Below are positions 1-10,919 of a DNA stretch of 64,000 nucleotides, piece by piece. The notes beneath the pieces are model-generated. The model was not told where the DNA came from. It saw only the letters and a list, made by a program, of their open reading frames with translations, and did not search any database. Made by a program: the position numbers and the translations under genes. Where the stretch lies: the NCBI GenBank assembly GCA_951802425.1, contig OX637797.1:3100001-3164000 (forward strand), given 5' to 3'. Positions within the stretch are counted from its first letter, which is position 1; every line of letters starts with the position of its first letter. Source of the stretch: Clavaria fumosa (lineage: Eukaryota; Basidiomycota; Agaricomycetes; Agaricales; Clavariaceae).

Positions 1-3000
1 AGCACAAAATCATCAAATGTGACATCAGTCTTCGACAATTGTATCTGCTGAGGGTCTGCCAAATTGATAATACTTGGCAGAGTGTCTGGATGTTTTGAGC
101 CAAGCACTCTCTTCTTGATTTCCATGACATGAACATGTAGCTCCTCTGCTTCATTGTGCTTCCCCTGAGCTGAATATGTTGAGGCCAGATTGTCAATGCT
201 TCTTAGAGTGTCTGGATGTTCTAGGCCAAGCACTCTCTTCCCAACCTCCATGACATGAACCTGCAGCTCTTCTGCATCATTGTAGTTCCCCTGAGCTGAA
301 TATGTTAAGGCCAAATTGTTAATGCTTCTTAGAGTGTCTGGATGTTCTGGGCCAAGCACTCTCTTCCTGGCTTCCATGACATAAACCTGCAGTTCCTCTG
401 CTTCATTGTGCCTTCCCTGAGCTGAATATGTTAAGGCCAGATTGTAGATGCTTGTCAGAGTGGATGGAAATTTTGGGCCAAACAATCTTTTGCTGGTTTC
501 CATGACATAAACCTGCAGCTCCTCTGCTTCATTGTGCTTCCCCTGAGCTGAATATGTTGAGGCCAGATTGTTCATACATGCCAGAGTGGATGGATGTTCT
601 GGGCCCAGCACTCTCTTCCTAACTTCCATGACACAAACCTGCAGCTCCTCTGCTTCATTGCACTTCCCCTGAGCTGAATATGTTAAGGCCAGATCATTCA
701 TGCTTCTCAGAATGGATGGATGTTCTAGGCCAAGCACTCTTTTCCCTGCTTCCATGACATCAACCTGCAGCTCCTCGGCTTCATTGCACTTCCCCTGAGC
801 TGAATATGTGAAGGCCAGATTGTAGATGCATATCAGAGTGGATGGGTGTTCTGGGCCAAGCACTCTCTTCCTGGCTTCCATGACATAAACCTGCAGTTCC
901 TCTGCTTTGTTGTGCTTCTCCTGAGCTGAATATATTGAGGCCAGATTGTCAATGCTTCTTAGAGTGTCTGGATGTTCTGAGCCAAGCACTTTTCTTCCTA
1001 CTTCTATGACACGAACATGTAGCTCCTCTGCTTCATTGTATTTCCCTTGAGCTGAATATGTTAAGGCCAGATTGTTGATGCATGTCAGAGTGTCTGGATG
1101 TTCTGGGCCAAGCACTCTTTTCCCTACTTCTATGACATGAACCTGTAGCTCCTCTGCTTCATTGTATTTCCCCTGAGCTGAATATGTGAAGGCCAGATTG
1201 TTAATGCATGTCAGAGTGTCTGGATGTTCTGGGCCAAGTACTCTCTTCCTGACCTCCATGACATGAACCTGCAGCTCTTCTGCCTTGTTGTGCTTCCCTT
1301 GAGCTGAAAATGTTAAGGCCAGGTTGTTGACACTTGCCAAAGTGGATGGATGATCTGGGCCAAGCTCCCTCCTTCTTTCCACTGCACACAATGAAAGTTC
1401 TTCTGCATCCTTCAAATACCCACACTCATAATACACTAATCTCAGTTTCTCACATCTGTCAGCATCCTCAGTGGAGTATGCCACTCTTGGTTTATGCCTT
1501 TGGATGTTGTTGATGTGTGGTAGTAGTGATTGACGAAAGGCATAGTCTGAGCTATCATTTCCATATGTGATTGAGTGGCATAACAGAATCTCCACAGATT
1601 TATACTTTGACTGTCTCTCTGCCTCAGAGTGTCTGTCTTGAAGCCAGAGATGTACAAGTGGATGCATGGAATATAGATTTCCTGATGTACTACTTTTCAC
1701 CAGTGAAAATGACATCAACATCTCAACTGCCTTCTTAAAAATGAGACCATCCCAGTCTCCTGCATGGTCAACCTGCAATATGCTGGACCAATGCACTGAG
1801 TCTCTGAGTAGCTGCTCCCAGCTACTCCTTACAACACTCTCTTGTGCTCCACTCAAAGCCATCTCTTTGGCAGCATTTCTGAACAGGTCTTGTGGGATAT
1901 CCTCATAATGGAGGGAGACAAATATCTGCAAAAGAAGAATTGCAGTTGAAGCTACTTGGGCTTTCTCTCTCTCCCCCTGTCTTTGTGTCCTTTTTATCTC
2001 CAAAAATGACAATTCCCATGTGCCATAAACTGATTGCCCATAATTGGATGCCCCCTTGAATGAAGGATCACTTAGCAGCTCTTGATGGTGGCTCTGATAC
2101 AGCTCCAGAAAATCTTCAAGATCACATAGACCTCTTGCAATAGTTGCACCAGCTTGGTCTATAGCTAGAGGCAAGTAGCACAAGGTAGCCACAATAGAAC
2201 GTGCTGTCTGCCTTAATTCTTCAGCAGTCTCATCGCAATTAGCACCTTTCAGAAGGAGAGAGACTGCATACTCCTCCTCCATTTGGTCAACTTCGGCTGA
2301 GTCTTGATGATTCACCAGCCCACCCATGAATGGATTGCGGCTGGTGATGAGTACATTGCCTCGGTTGCCTCCAGGCATATATTTCTTCACAGTATCGGGG
2401 TCACTTGCATTATCATAAACAAGCAACCACTCTTGGCTCATCCAAGTTATCCACGAGAGAATCGAGCGCACAGAGCTCTCAACTCCGGATGCTTGTGCAG
2501 CAGGATCATGAGCAATATCTTTGATAGATTGTTCAATTGTCTCAGGGCTTGTTGCGTCAATCCAGAAGACTCTCCAGAACCTGTTAAGGGTGTGAGTGAT
2601 CAAGTAATCAATCACAATGCCGGTTGACCCACAGCTTTGGATTCTCCTCAATGAACTTCAAGCAGATCTGTGTCTTGCCAATGCCTCCCATTCCATAGAG
2701 GTGAAGGAGCTTTCTATGGATCAATTGGCCCTCACGCAGGCTAAAATGGTTTTTGAGCCTCTCCAGGTAGGATTTCTGACCGGTGAAAATTGGGCTAGGT
2801 GTTCGGAATGTGAGTTGGAATTGGTTCCATATAGGGGGACGGAGATTGGATGGGGCTACGTTGATGAGTTAACCGAAAGTTGTTGAGCCTCACTGACTCA
2901 AGCTCACCTTGATGGATGTTGGCGAGATTATGAGTCGGAGCTACATTGATCAGTAAACCAAAGGCTGTTGAGCCTCACGGACTCAAGCTCACCTTGGATG

Positions 3001-3089
3001 ATATTATGAGAGCCAACAGATCCACCAGCATCTACTATTGTTGAGCAGACAATTGTTAATGAGCTTTCTAGACGCACATATAGTTGCAT
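1..3089 (-). CDS. NB-ARC/TPR NLR-like protein, partial (3' end off the window)
   Basis: This is an NLR-type STAND ATPase of the kind used in fungi for non-self recognition. The proposed start is the ATG at 3089-3087 (MQLYVRLESSLTIV). Two 52-nt introns (2941-2992 and 2856-2907) flank a 33-nt exon. The frame then gives a P-loop, GMGGIGKTQ, near 2675-2700. After a further intron (donor GTGGGT) come FWRVFWIDA, WLLVYDNA (Walker B-like), LITSRN and LPLAIDQAG, the usual NB-ARC order. The frame stays open from about 2580 to 90 and carries TPR units of kinesin-light-chain type, about ten of them, each exactly 42 residues. After the last unit the sequence stops repeating (ADPQQIQLSKTDV) but stays open to the window edge, so the C-terminus is not visible. 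No N-terminal effector domain is seen; the N-terminus is short. The family is secure; the start codon is moderately sure. Confidence 0.85.
30..1375 (-). repeat. Tandem 126-bp TPR-coding repeat array
   Basis: Ten head-to-tail units with a period of exactly 126 bp lie inside the NLR-like gene. The marker gagctgaatatgtt or a close variant recurs near 170, 296, 422, 548, 674, 800, 926, 1052, 1178 and 1304. Each unit codes for 42 residues with the pattern NLALTYSAQGKxxEAEELQ followed by VGPEHPDTL-like ends. Units differ by scattered substitutions and by no visible indels. This is the kinesin-light-chain TPR type. High similarity between units favours gain and loss of repeats by recombination, as known for fungal NLR repeat domains. 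Confidence 0.9.
2856..2992 (-). repeat. Duplicated intron with an intervening 33-nt exon
   Basis: Two near-identical 52-nt introns (2941-2992 and 2856-2907) both begin GTGAGCTTGAGTC and end ATCAAYGTAG. They enclose a 33-nt exon (2908-2940) coding for APTHNLANIHQ. The exon is flanked by phase-1 junctions on both sides, so including or skipping it keeps the NLR frame open. The pattern looks like a local tandem duplication that created an additional small exon. Splicing is inferred from signals only. Confidence 0.65.
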
Positions 3090-4559
3090 GTTGAAAGGTT
3101 CGTCGCACCATTGAGCGCACTAGTCTCATCTTCAATGTCAGCAAGAAGTAGTGCCGAAAGTGAGACCACATGACTTTGCATTCTCACCTGGTGCTGTTTA
3201 CTGGTGACTGGTTAGCAAGGGTCAATCCTTTTTTGACTGTGCAATGAGTGATGAGTGGACTAGAACTGAAAGGTGACGAGGCCTATCGCATCACGTTGAT
3301 GTGTGACGGAACTCGGGCCAAGTCACAAGTCACAGGCAAGACAACCTTTTGCTCTACTGTATCCATACATTTGCTCTTAGTTGCAATCCCCGGTGTGTTA
3401 TGAAATGACCTTTTCGAAGTTGAGCTATTCACGACCTGTGTGCCAGTGACTAGTGACTAGTGACTGCGGACAAGACGCAGCGCTGTTCTGTGCCTCGTCC
3501 TCAATGTCGTCTCCGACTGACTGTCTCTTCCTTTACGACAACGTTCGTTCTCAATGTACACCAAGCTGTCGCCTACTCGCGGTGCCTGGCGCATCCCCAT
3601 GTGCGGAGCTGTCGACGTTATCGCCTATCATGCGCCCGTCGTTCTCCGCATCACATTTATTATAATGCATTTAACGGTAGCACCTCACCTGATTCTAAGT
3701 TGCATCTCTGACAGACGCAGGCTGTAGTGGTGTTTAACAACGGGAAGGAGCGTCTGCGGGGGCAGAAGACGGAAGGAGAGACGGAAACGAAGAAAACACT
3801 TGTGCTTTCAACTGATGCTTTGCCCTCCTTATGGACGAGTTTCGTATGGTCGGCCAGCACGGAAGGCGGTATTCTGGCGCCGTCACACGCATATCGCATA
3901 CCATCTGACTCGGAGCTTGCGCGTGAGGCCGCATAAGGATACAAGCGAGGGCCTGGGCGTAGGGATGGCTGATGCATCTCGGCGAGTATATGCTTCTTCC
4001 CGCAAGTCCTCCTGGATGTATTGGTGTTTGGGTGCATCCACCTCCTTTCGTGTGCTCACTGACATGGGAATGGGGAAAGGGTCAGGATATATTGCATGCA
4101 AACAAAGAAGCTGGGTCGTGCGCTTTCAGTGCAGTGGCACATGCAGGGCAGATGGCGCACTCGAGGGTGTGCGCGGCAGGCGCGGAGAGCCACGAGTACG
4201 AGGCGCAAGGCAGTAGTATGATGTGAGGTGTTTCGCCGAGAAGGTCCGTTGTGGCGAATTGCGTTGTAAGGAGAAGGGGAAATAACTTAATAGAGTGCGT
4301 TCGGGCGCAGATTGTCACGCGGCAAAATCAGGATTGTCGATGTACGTCCATTTTGTTGAGCACTTTTGCCAGGCTGTCACATTCAAATGCTTGGATGTGT
4401 CGATTTGCGACTGAGGGAGTGGCAGATTGTGGAACAGCAAGTCCGAATGCCACCCCAAACGGCTCCTCGGATCAAATCATTCAGAAATTGTACCCGCCAC
4501 GTGATCTGCTGTCTATCGCACGGTCTTGGATTCGGCTCGTCTGCTCCTCGTACCACAAC
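3090..4559. other. Intergenic, no supported gene
   Basis: About 1.5 kb separates the start of the NLR-like gene from MTA phosphorylase, its divergent neighbour. It should hold both promoters. Several short open frames occur in all six frames between 3450 and 4320, but none shows a recognisable domain, splice-linked continuation or composition different from random. A small GTGACTA direct repeat lies at about 3445-3467. Confidence 0.5.
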
Positions 4560-5741
4560 ATGACTTCAGAGTTTGCAGGAAAAGGTGAGCACAGACGACT
4601 CGCCTCTGAGTGGCAGAAGAACTGAGTGCCATATTCTCAGTGCTCGTCGGTGTTATCGGTGGCAGTGGGCTGTACCATCTTGATAATCTTACTGTCGTGT
4701 ACGCCGCGTCTTGCACTAGTCCGGAGGGGCGGCTAATATATTGCCACTCAGGAAGAAAATCAAAGTTGACACTGTATGCTCTTCCCTGCTATGTATTGAT
4801 GCTAATCAAAACCTGATTGACCGATGAACTCAGCCGTGGGGCCCGCCGTCCTCATCCATCACGATCGCATCGGTGTCCTCAGGCCCACTTGTTGCCTTCA
4901 TAACGCGACATGGCCCCTCACACCACCTCTCCCCCTCGGACGTGCCATCGCGTGCGAATGTCGCCGCGCTCAAGTCACTCGGCGTGCGCGCACTGCTCGC
5001 CTTCTCCGCGGTCGGCTCGCTCCGCGAGGATATCGAACCGGGTACATTCGTGCTGCCCGCGCAGATCATCGACCGAACGAAGGGTGTGCGACCCGCGTCC
5101 TTCTTTGAGGGCACACACGTCGTTGCGCACGCGCCGTTCGGCGACCCGTTCAGCACACGCCTCTGTGCGTGGCTCGAGGACCCCATCCGCCGCGCCCTCG
5201 CGCAGACAGGCACTGACGTCAAGCTCCAAACGGGCAGCTGCATCGTGTGCATGGAGGGCCCGCAGTTCTCCACCCGCGCCGAAAGCATTATGTATAGGGC
5301 GTGGGGAGGGGATATCATCAACATGAGCGTGCTTCCGGAGGCCAAATTAGCGAGGGAGGCAGAGATCAGGTCCGACACGATGGCGTCTCTCCAACATGTT
5401 AGGTTGCCTGGCTAAAAAACTGTTTTTTGGCCGGCAGTTACGCTCTAATCGCAACCGCGACCGACTACGACTCGTGGCGCCCGCACTCTGCATCCGTCAC
5501 GGTGGACGACGTGATGAAGACGCTGTCCACAAACGCCGCGACTTCGCGTCTCGTTGTTGCCACCATTATCCACGAGCTACACACCGCTGTCGAGCAGGGC
5601 CTTCTAGACGAAGAGAAAGGTATCATGCGGTCTAACATCCTCCCGCACGTCCACCCCCTGCGCGAGGAGGATGGCAAGAAGCTTGCTTTTGTGCTGCCAG
5701 CGTACTTCAGTGTTGTCAATCACGAATCCGCAGGAAACTGA
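4560..5741 (+). CDS. MEU1: 5'-methylthioadenosine phosphorylase
   Basis: The enzyme splits 5'-methylthioadenosine with phosphate into adenine and methylthioribose-1-phosphate, the first step of methionine salvage after polyamine synthesis. Five exons are read: 4560-4584, 4641-4698, 4752-4773, 4834-5369 and 5438-5741. They join to a 314-residue protein, close to the family norm. Visible motifs are [15 protein letters not shown] (phosphate-binding N-terminus), [76 protein letters not shown] and ATATDYDSW, all in the order expected of PNP/MTAP enzymes. The start codon is fixed by a 25-nt first exon, MTSEFAGK, which splices in frame into VLVGVIGG. It is convergent with the SH3 gene, with 143 bp between the stop codons. 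All key motifs are present, so it is probably functional. Confidence 0.93.
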
Positions 5742-5752
5742 AGGAGTCATGA

Positions 5753-5776
5753 AGATAGATAGACAGACAGACAGAT
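5753..5776 (+). repeat. GATA/GACA microsatellite
   Basis: A short run of agat and agac tetranucleotides (agatagatagacagacagac) lies just after the MTA phosphorylase stop codon, probably in its 3' untranslated region. It separates the two convergent genes. Confidence 0.8.
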
Positions 5777-5884
5777 GGGGAATATTCGGCAATCGCGTGG
5801 GATTGGTGTTTTAGATAGTATCATTACATCGCACGTTTGTGAGGAAATATATACCCGACGGCGTCAGGGAAAACAACTCAGTTC

Positions 5885-7285
5885 TCACTCAGTCTCGTGA
5901 GTAAGACTGACGAGCTCTAGGTAGCTCTCAGGCACCAATGCATGCGTCTGTTCACCTTCGCCCGCGCCTTCGCGGACGACTACAGCCCATCCGACGCCTC
6001 CCCCACGCCCGAGAACGACGACAAGTTGATCTTCCTCTAATGCCATCTCGGCCGTCCCTTCTGGCGCGAAAGGGTACAACGCGCGGTACACGCCAGGCAG
6101 CAGCGGCGGCTCCGGAACCTCCTCTGCTTCCCCGATGAGATCGCTGCCAGAGAGTGGGTCTTCGTCTTCGTCATCAAAATGCTCTTGCACCTCGTCTAAA
6201 TTCCTCGTGAAATCCATCAGACTTGATTGCCCTCCGGCGATGCCCGTACCCCATCCGAATCTCCCAGCCGATCCGAAACCCCATCCGTACAGACCCTCAT
6301 CCTCAAACTCCTCGCTGTTATCATCCCCCTCTTCCGATGACATCGAGTCACGGCTTTGCATCCGGTAATGCCACCAGTTGATCCGTTTTGGCCGATTGGC
6401 TTTAGGCACATCATCATCGAGGCCTTCGTGGCGTTCATCCTCATCAGGAAACGCGAAATCTCTGACTTTGATGAGCTGGGGCACATGCTGGGGTTCAGGC
6501 GCAGACTCGGGCGTCTGCACCAGATCAGATTCAGGCTCGAGCCCAGCGGGAGTCATGCTCATCGATAGGCGCGACGCGACCTGGGTATGCCGCGAGGTGG
6601 ACGGGGTGCGAGACAAGGAAAGCGACGAGGTGGATGAGCGCGCACTGGATTTTGACTGGCGCCGTGGAGAAGGCGGTGGCGGCCGGCTCGAGGTGAGGGA
6701 GGATGAGGATCGGTTCGAAGGGGGCACAGCCGGATAAGGGCTAGGCGCGTCGTCACCGCCCGTGGGGAGGGTGGAAGAACGCCCCGTTGGCGTGCGGGGA
6801 TCATCGGGATCGACGGTTGCGATGCGACGAAGATCCATTTGGGCGACGGTGGGCGTAGGTACTGGGGTATCCGGCGCATCATGCGGGGCATCTTGCCCAC
6901 CGTCGACTTCAGTATGGGGTGGGATCATGGTGTTACCTATTTTCTGACTGATGTTCTTGTCACTGGTAAACTCGCTCGCTTCCTGCGCTCTCTCTTGATC
7001 GCCAGCCGTCGGTGGAGCTTGAGGATGCTGCGACAAGGATAGAAGTGGTTGAGGGCGTACGGCAAACTCGTGCGGACCAGGTATTGGCGGAGGCACAAAC
7101 GAAGAGGAAGGAGACGGGAAGGGTGAGGATGAAGGGGGCGCGTTGACGGAGAGCGACACACGGGGGACAACTATCAGTGGCAAAGGACATTTCAGACATC
7201 AATTGATGAGCACAGCCAACACACGCATATTTGATATCGTACCTGTCGTCTCTGTCGTACTTGCAGCCAGTGCAGAAGATGCCAT
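5885..7285 (-). CDS. SH3-domain protein, Nbp2-like
   Basis: Two exons (7285-7243 and 7170-5885) give a 442-residue protein. The first exon, MASSALAASTTETT, joins across a 72-nt intron to VVPRVSLSVNAPP; this restores a normal start that an in-frame ATG inside the intron would otherwise mimic. Most of the protein is disordered, rich in Pro, Ser and Thr, with acidic stretches before the C-terminus. The last 70 residues form an SH3 domain: YRALYPFAPEGTAEMALEED, then GGGVGWAVV and HALVPESYLELV, with the ALYPF and VPESYLEL edges intact. In yeast Nbp2 the SH3 domain brings the phosphatase Ptc1 to kinase modules of the HOG and cell-wall pathways. That role is only an inference here; the SH3 call is secure. 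It shares a 591-bp divergent promoter region with the acyl-CoA-binding protein gene. Confidence 0.8.
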
Positions 7286-7876
7286 GTTCACGAGTGATTT
7301 CCAATTTCTCTTTAGGGCGCGCTTGGTGAGAGACAGTCTCGAGGTGATCACTACGCTAAACTTGACGACCTCACGCGAAGGGTTACAGGTCGACCGGGAC
7401 AGGGCGACGACGACAAACGCAGGCTACTGAATTTACCTGCTCAGCTGACTTGAAGAAAGAACGACGGTGAGGATGAAGGGGGTGTTGGTGACATAAGCCA
7501 TAACGTAAGGCAAAAGGGCCATCATTTATTTCCCTTTATAGAAATTTATTCCCTTATATGGTGCGTCCCTGCAATCCGCGCTCAAAGAGCTAATAACATG
7601 TTCCTGTTTTGCGAGTGAGAGACTGTACAGGCGACGAGGGCCTTTTTTCAAGTTTGATCCCAGTGCTAGCGGGTGAAGTTCGTCCAGTTGAGCCCTTAGC
7701 GTGATAGAAATCTTAGACACACGTGCTTTCCGGCTGATGCCCGCTAAGCAAGCGGGACCCGCTTGCTCAACCGTCGCGCCCGAGGACTACAAGAGGTGTC
7801 AACCGCCGTTCACCTCCACCAAACCCTTTCTTCAACACCTGCTCAGCGGCGCTGGTAGTAGGCGGCAACGACAGTG

Positions 7877-9612
7877 ATGGACGCTCGTGAACTCGTTAAC
7901 GCCCAATTCGACCGGGCTGTAGAAATTGTCCAAGGGCTACCAAAGAACGGGCCAATTCAGACAGAGTATGAGGAAAAGCTGAACATGTACAGGTACGCCG
8001 ACTGCCTAATCGTATCCTCGCAGCTGTCTGAATCTTGGATCTTTCAAGCCTGTATAAACAGGGTATTTACCTTGCGTCTGAACGAAACATGACTCTCGCG
8101 TTGACGACGTATTATACACCAGCAACCGTTGGGAATGTTACGACTGCGCGGCCGGGCATCTTCGACATGCTCGGTCGAGCGAAATGGTATGTTCTTTGAG
8201 CGCTTTTTCATCTCGAATTCAGACAATCCTCGCTCACAGGGATGAATGGGCTAAACGTAAAGATCTAGACCAATACCAAGCGAAGTGGCTGTATGTAGAG
8301 GCATTGAAAAAGGTGCATTCTTGCTTACCATGTCTTTGCCCTTGCATTCAAAGTGATGACCATCATTCCAGGTACTGCGGAAATACTCGGAGAAAACGGT
8401 TGCCCGAAATCTTCTGGATGAATTGGACACTTACGACAGGGAATCCGCCAATCTTGTTTTGAGCCGTACGCCACCCTAATTTTTGCCCGTGTTACTAAAG
8501 AGTGACGTTGCGAACCACATCTCCAAGATCATTTCTCCACCTCACGCGGTTCTGCATCCTCAGGATCCACAGCATCAGAACGCCCGGACCCATCCGAAAA
8601 ACCTATTCAGCAACCAGAGCCACACATGAACGTAACGTCCAGCAAAGGATCCGAAGGAGACGAAACTTCTGAGGACGACGCGGCTGCATTGGACGACACT
8701 CACGGTGCATCGAGCGCCAACCGCCATCCCCCCTCGCGCCCGCAACCTCAGCCCCAATCTTCCATCTCCTCGCATCGCTATCGCACACCCATGGCCAGCA
8801 TGTTAGCGACTTCCCCACAACCCGCTGCGCCCTCAACCATCCTGCCGCAGGTCCCCGCACAACAGCCGCTTCCGCTCTACGAGACGCCCTCTGCATTTGC
8901 GCCTGCGAAGCGCATCTCGCATGCCGGACAGTTCTCCGAGTTCCGCGGTGCTGACGACGAAGCGCACCGTTATCCTGCCCAACCATATCCATCTTTACCA
9001 CAGCCCCACTCACTCCCACTGCACCCCGCGTCCCACGGCACACTCGAGCGCGCGGTCGAGCAGGTGCAGGCGCACCTCGCAGCAGTACACGAGCGGCTTG
9101 AGTCGCTCGAGTCGTTCACCGCGGCCTCGCGCGTTCCCCCACGCGCTCCGTCTTCCGCCGCCTCCTCCGCAGCGCGCAACAGGATGACCGGACCCCTCTC
9201 CTCTCCCTACTCCTTCCCCGCCTCGGGGCGGTACTGGCGACGGCGGCGCGCGTGGACCATGGACGACCTCGGCCTCTGGTCGCTCGTGGCGAACCCAGTC
9301 GCGCGCGTGGTGCGCGTGGTTCACCGCGCGACGTCCGCTGTGCTCTTCTTCTTTTTCCATTTCCTCGTCGTGCCCGACGACGAGGAGGATGGCATCGACA
9401 GGTCTACTGTCCGGCTGTACTCGCCTACGCTGATCGTGCTGCGACGGTTGTGCCTGGACGCGTCGTTCTTGCTGTGCGTGCTCGCGCTCATGCGCGCACT
9501 CTGGAGGCGGAGTGGTGTGCGCCGGCGTGAAGTGAGAGCGGCCTTGATCGTGCTTGGGAGGGCTGTCCTAGGCACAAAGAAGGAGAGAGTCATGGTGGAT
9601 CAAGGCGTGTGA
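7877..9612 (+). CDS. Acyl-CoA-binding protein with C-terminal hydrophobic region
   Basis: Six exons are proposed: 7877-7992, 8049-8062, 8123-8186, 8240-8312, 8372-8465 and 8564-9612. They sum to exactly 470 codons including the stop. The N-terminal 90 residues are an ACB domain: FDRAVEIVQGLPKNGPIQ, MYSLYKQATVGNVTTARPG, MLGRAKWDEWAKRKDLD and AKWLYVEALKKVLRKYS. These hold the Tyr/Lys residues that bind the CoA part of acyl-CoA. Exon 2 is a 14-nt microexon needed for the invariant LYKQ. A long disordered, Pro/Ser-rich region follows, then hydrophobic segments near residues 375-440 (SAVLFFFFHFLVV and FLLCVLALM), suggesting a membrane-anchored protein comparable in layout to ACBD5-type proteins. 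The acceptor before exon 6 is the least certain junction. A decayed copy of the 3' part lies directly downstream. Confidence 0.85.
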
Positions 9613-9794
9613 CAATATTGAGCAGACAGTAATGTGCACTCTCATTCGCTAATAAGTTGCGCCAGCCATCACATGCATCACAGCTGGGCCCTAAACAAAG
9701 AAATTTTCAATGTTGTGATCGAACCTGAGTTCACTGCAAACCACTGGCTACGACAATTGAGATTTCCCCTTGTCTGTAGTACAGTCACCAAACG

Positions 9795-10045
9795 GTGCGA
9801 GTGGCTCGGCTGTTCTCACCCGGCCCTGCGCGTTTCTCCCTCTGCGGCGTCATTCGCAGCATGCTACTGGGTGACCACCCTCTCATCGTCTTTTTACTCC
9901 TCTGCTCTGAGGTGGCACGGCGACGGCGATGACCTCAGCTTCTTGTCGCTCATAGCAAACCCAGCTGTGCGTGCGCCGCAATGTTTGTCATGTTTCCCCC
10001 TTCTTCCATATCTTCATCATGCCTGATGACGAGCATCAGAAAAAA
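9795..10045 (+). pseudogene. Decayed partial copy of the acyl-CoA-binding protein 3' region
   Basis: Just after the intact gene, this stretch resembles its segment 9145-9390. One frame reads GDDLSFLSLIANPAVRA, against MDDLGLWSLVANPVARV in the gene. A second frame shortly after reads FFHIFIMPDDEHQ, against FFHFLVVPDDEED. Matching protein similarity in two different frames, together with a shared SPSAASFAA/APSSAASSAA stretch upstream, shows a frameshifted duplicate with no complete open frame. No ACB domain is present, so only the 3' part was copied or kept. Confidence 0.7.
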
Positions 10046-10919
10046 CCTCTCCAGCTAATAAGAGTAATTAGAAGCTAATAAGTTTGTGGTCAGGCCAATA
10101 CCTTCTAATAACAACTTGTTGGACCTAAAATCTCTAACCTATAAATAAATAAGATATAATTAGGTATTACTATTTGTGGGGCAAGTCTTACAAGACCTGT
10201 TTACAGTTAAAAAGTGTGGTGACCTCTGTGATGGTCTGATGGTGTGGTGGATAGTCAGCTTATTACACATAATCATGACAAGCAAATGCTTGATAAACTT
10301 TTGGAGTAAGGCAACTTTTGTTGTAGGGCTACCTTGACTGGTAGCATCAGTGGCAACCATGCTTATGTTTGCTTGTCACTAGAGTACAAACAAATTAAAA
10401 CTTTTGATGTCTATTTCAGCAGTGGGAGACCTTGCTGAAGCAAGGTCACAACTGTGGCCCAGTGTTGCCACTGGCTCAGCTTTTTGGCTAATCTGAGTGA
10501 GCCATTGGACAATGTGCAATGGGAGGAGAGATTTTGGTGTCTTGATCATTCACTCCTTCAGTGAGAGCCTAAAGCTGCTTATTCTGTGAGACAACCTGTT
10601 GATTTGAAGTTACAGTACTTGATGCAGCACATTCCAAAAAAAGAGATTGGCTTGAGCCATTGGCAACATTACTTCCAGCATTTTTCTGTGACTGTCACTG
10701 CGGAATAGGTTCGATTCAGCCAAGTCCCACGAGAATACTACAGTAGGTTGAAGGTAGGCCATGTTGGTGGCAGGAGGACTTTCCTATGGGCAGCGAATGG
10801 GCATCATTGTTATTGCACAAACCTAGCAAGTTTAGGTTGCATGCGGAAATTTGACTAGAAGACCTGCAAAATTGCTGTGTGTCGCTCATAGGATTTGTCT
10901 ACCATCCTCAAAACTTCTG
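10046..10919. other. AT-rich gene-poor stretch, possibly an old mobile-element remnant
   Basis: The stretch is clearly richer in A and T than its neighbours (for example around 10050-10170) and holds no open frame with a recognisable domain. The longest frame, about 66 codons on the minus strand at 10160-10360, has no family I know. Base composition and position behind a degraded gene copy suggest decayed inserted DNA, but no terminal repeats or target-site duplications were found by eye. Confidence 0.35.

Noticed and set aside
3450..4320. Several overlapping open frames of 70-138 codons on both strands, one with a CxxCPxC-like stretch
   Set aside because: They overlap in all frames, have random-looking composition and no splice-linked continuation; nothing favours one of them.
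10700..10725. tRNA-like T-loop ggttcgattc
   Set aside because: Flanking bases do not pair as a T-stem or acceptor stem and no D-arm or anticodon arm is found.
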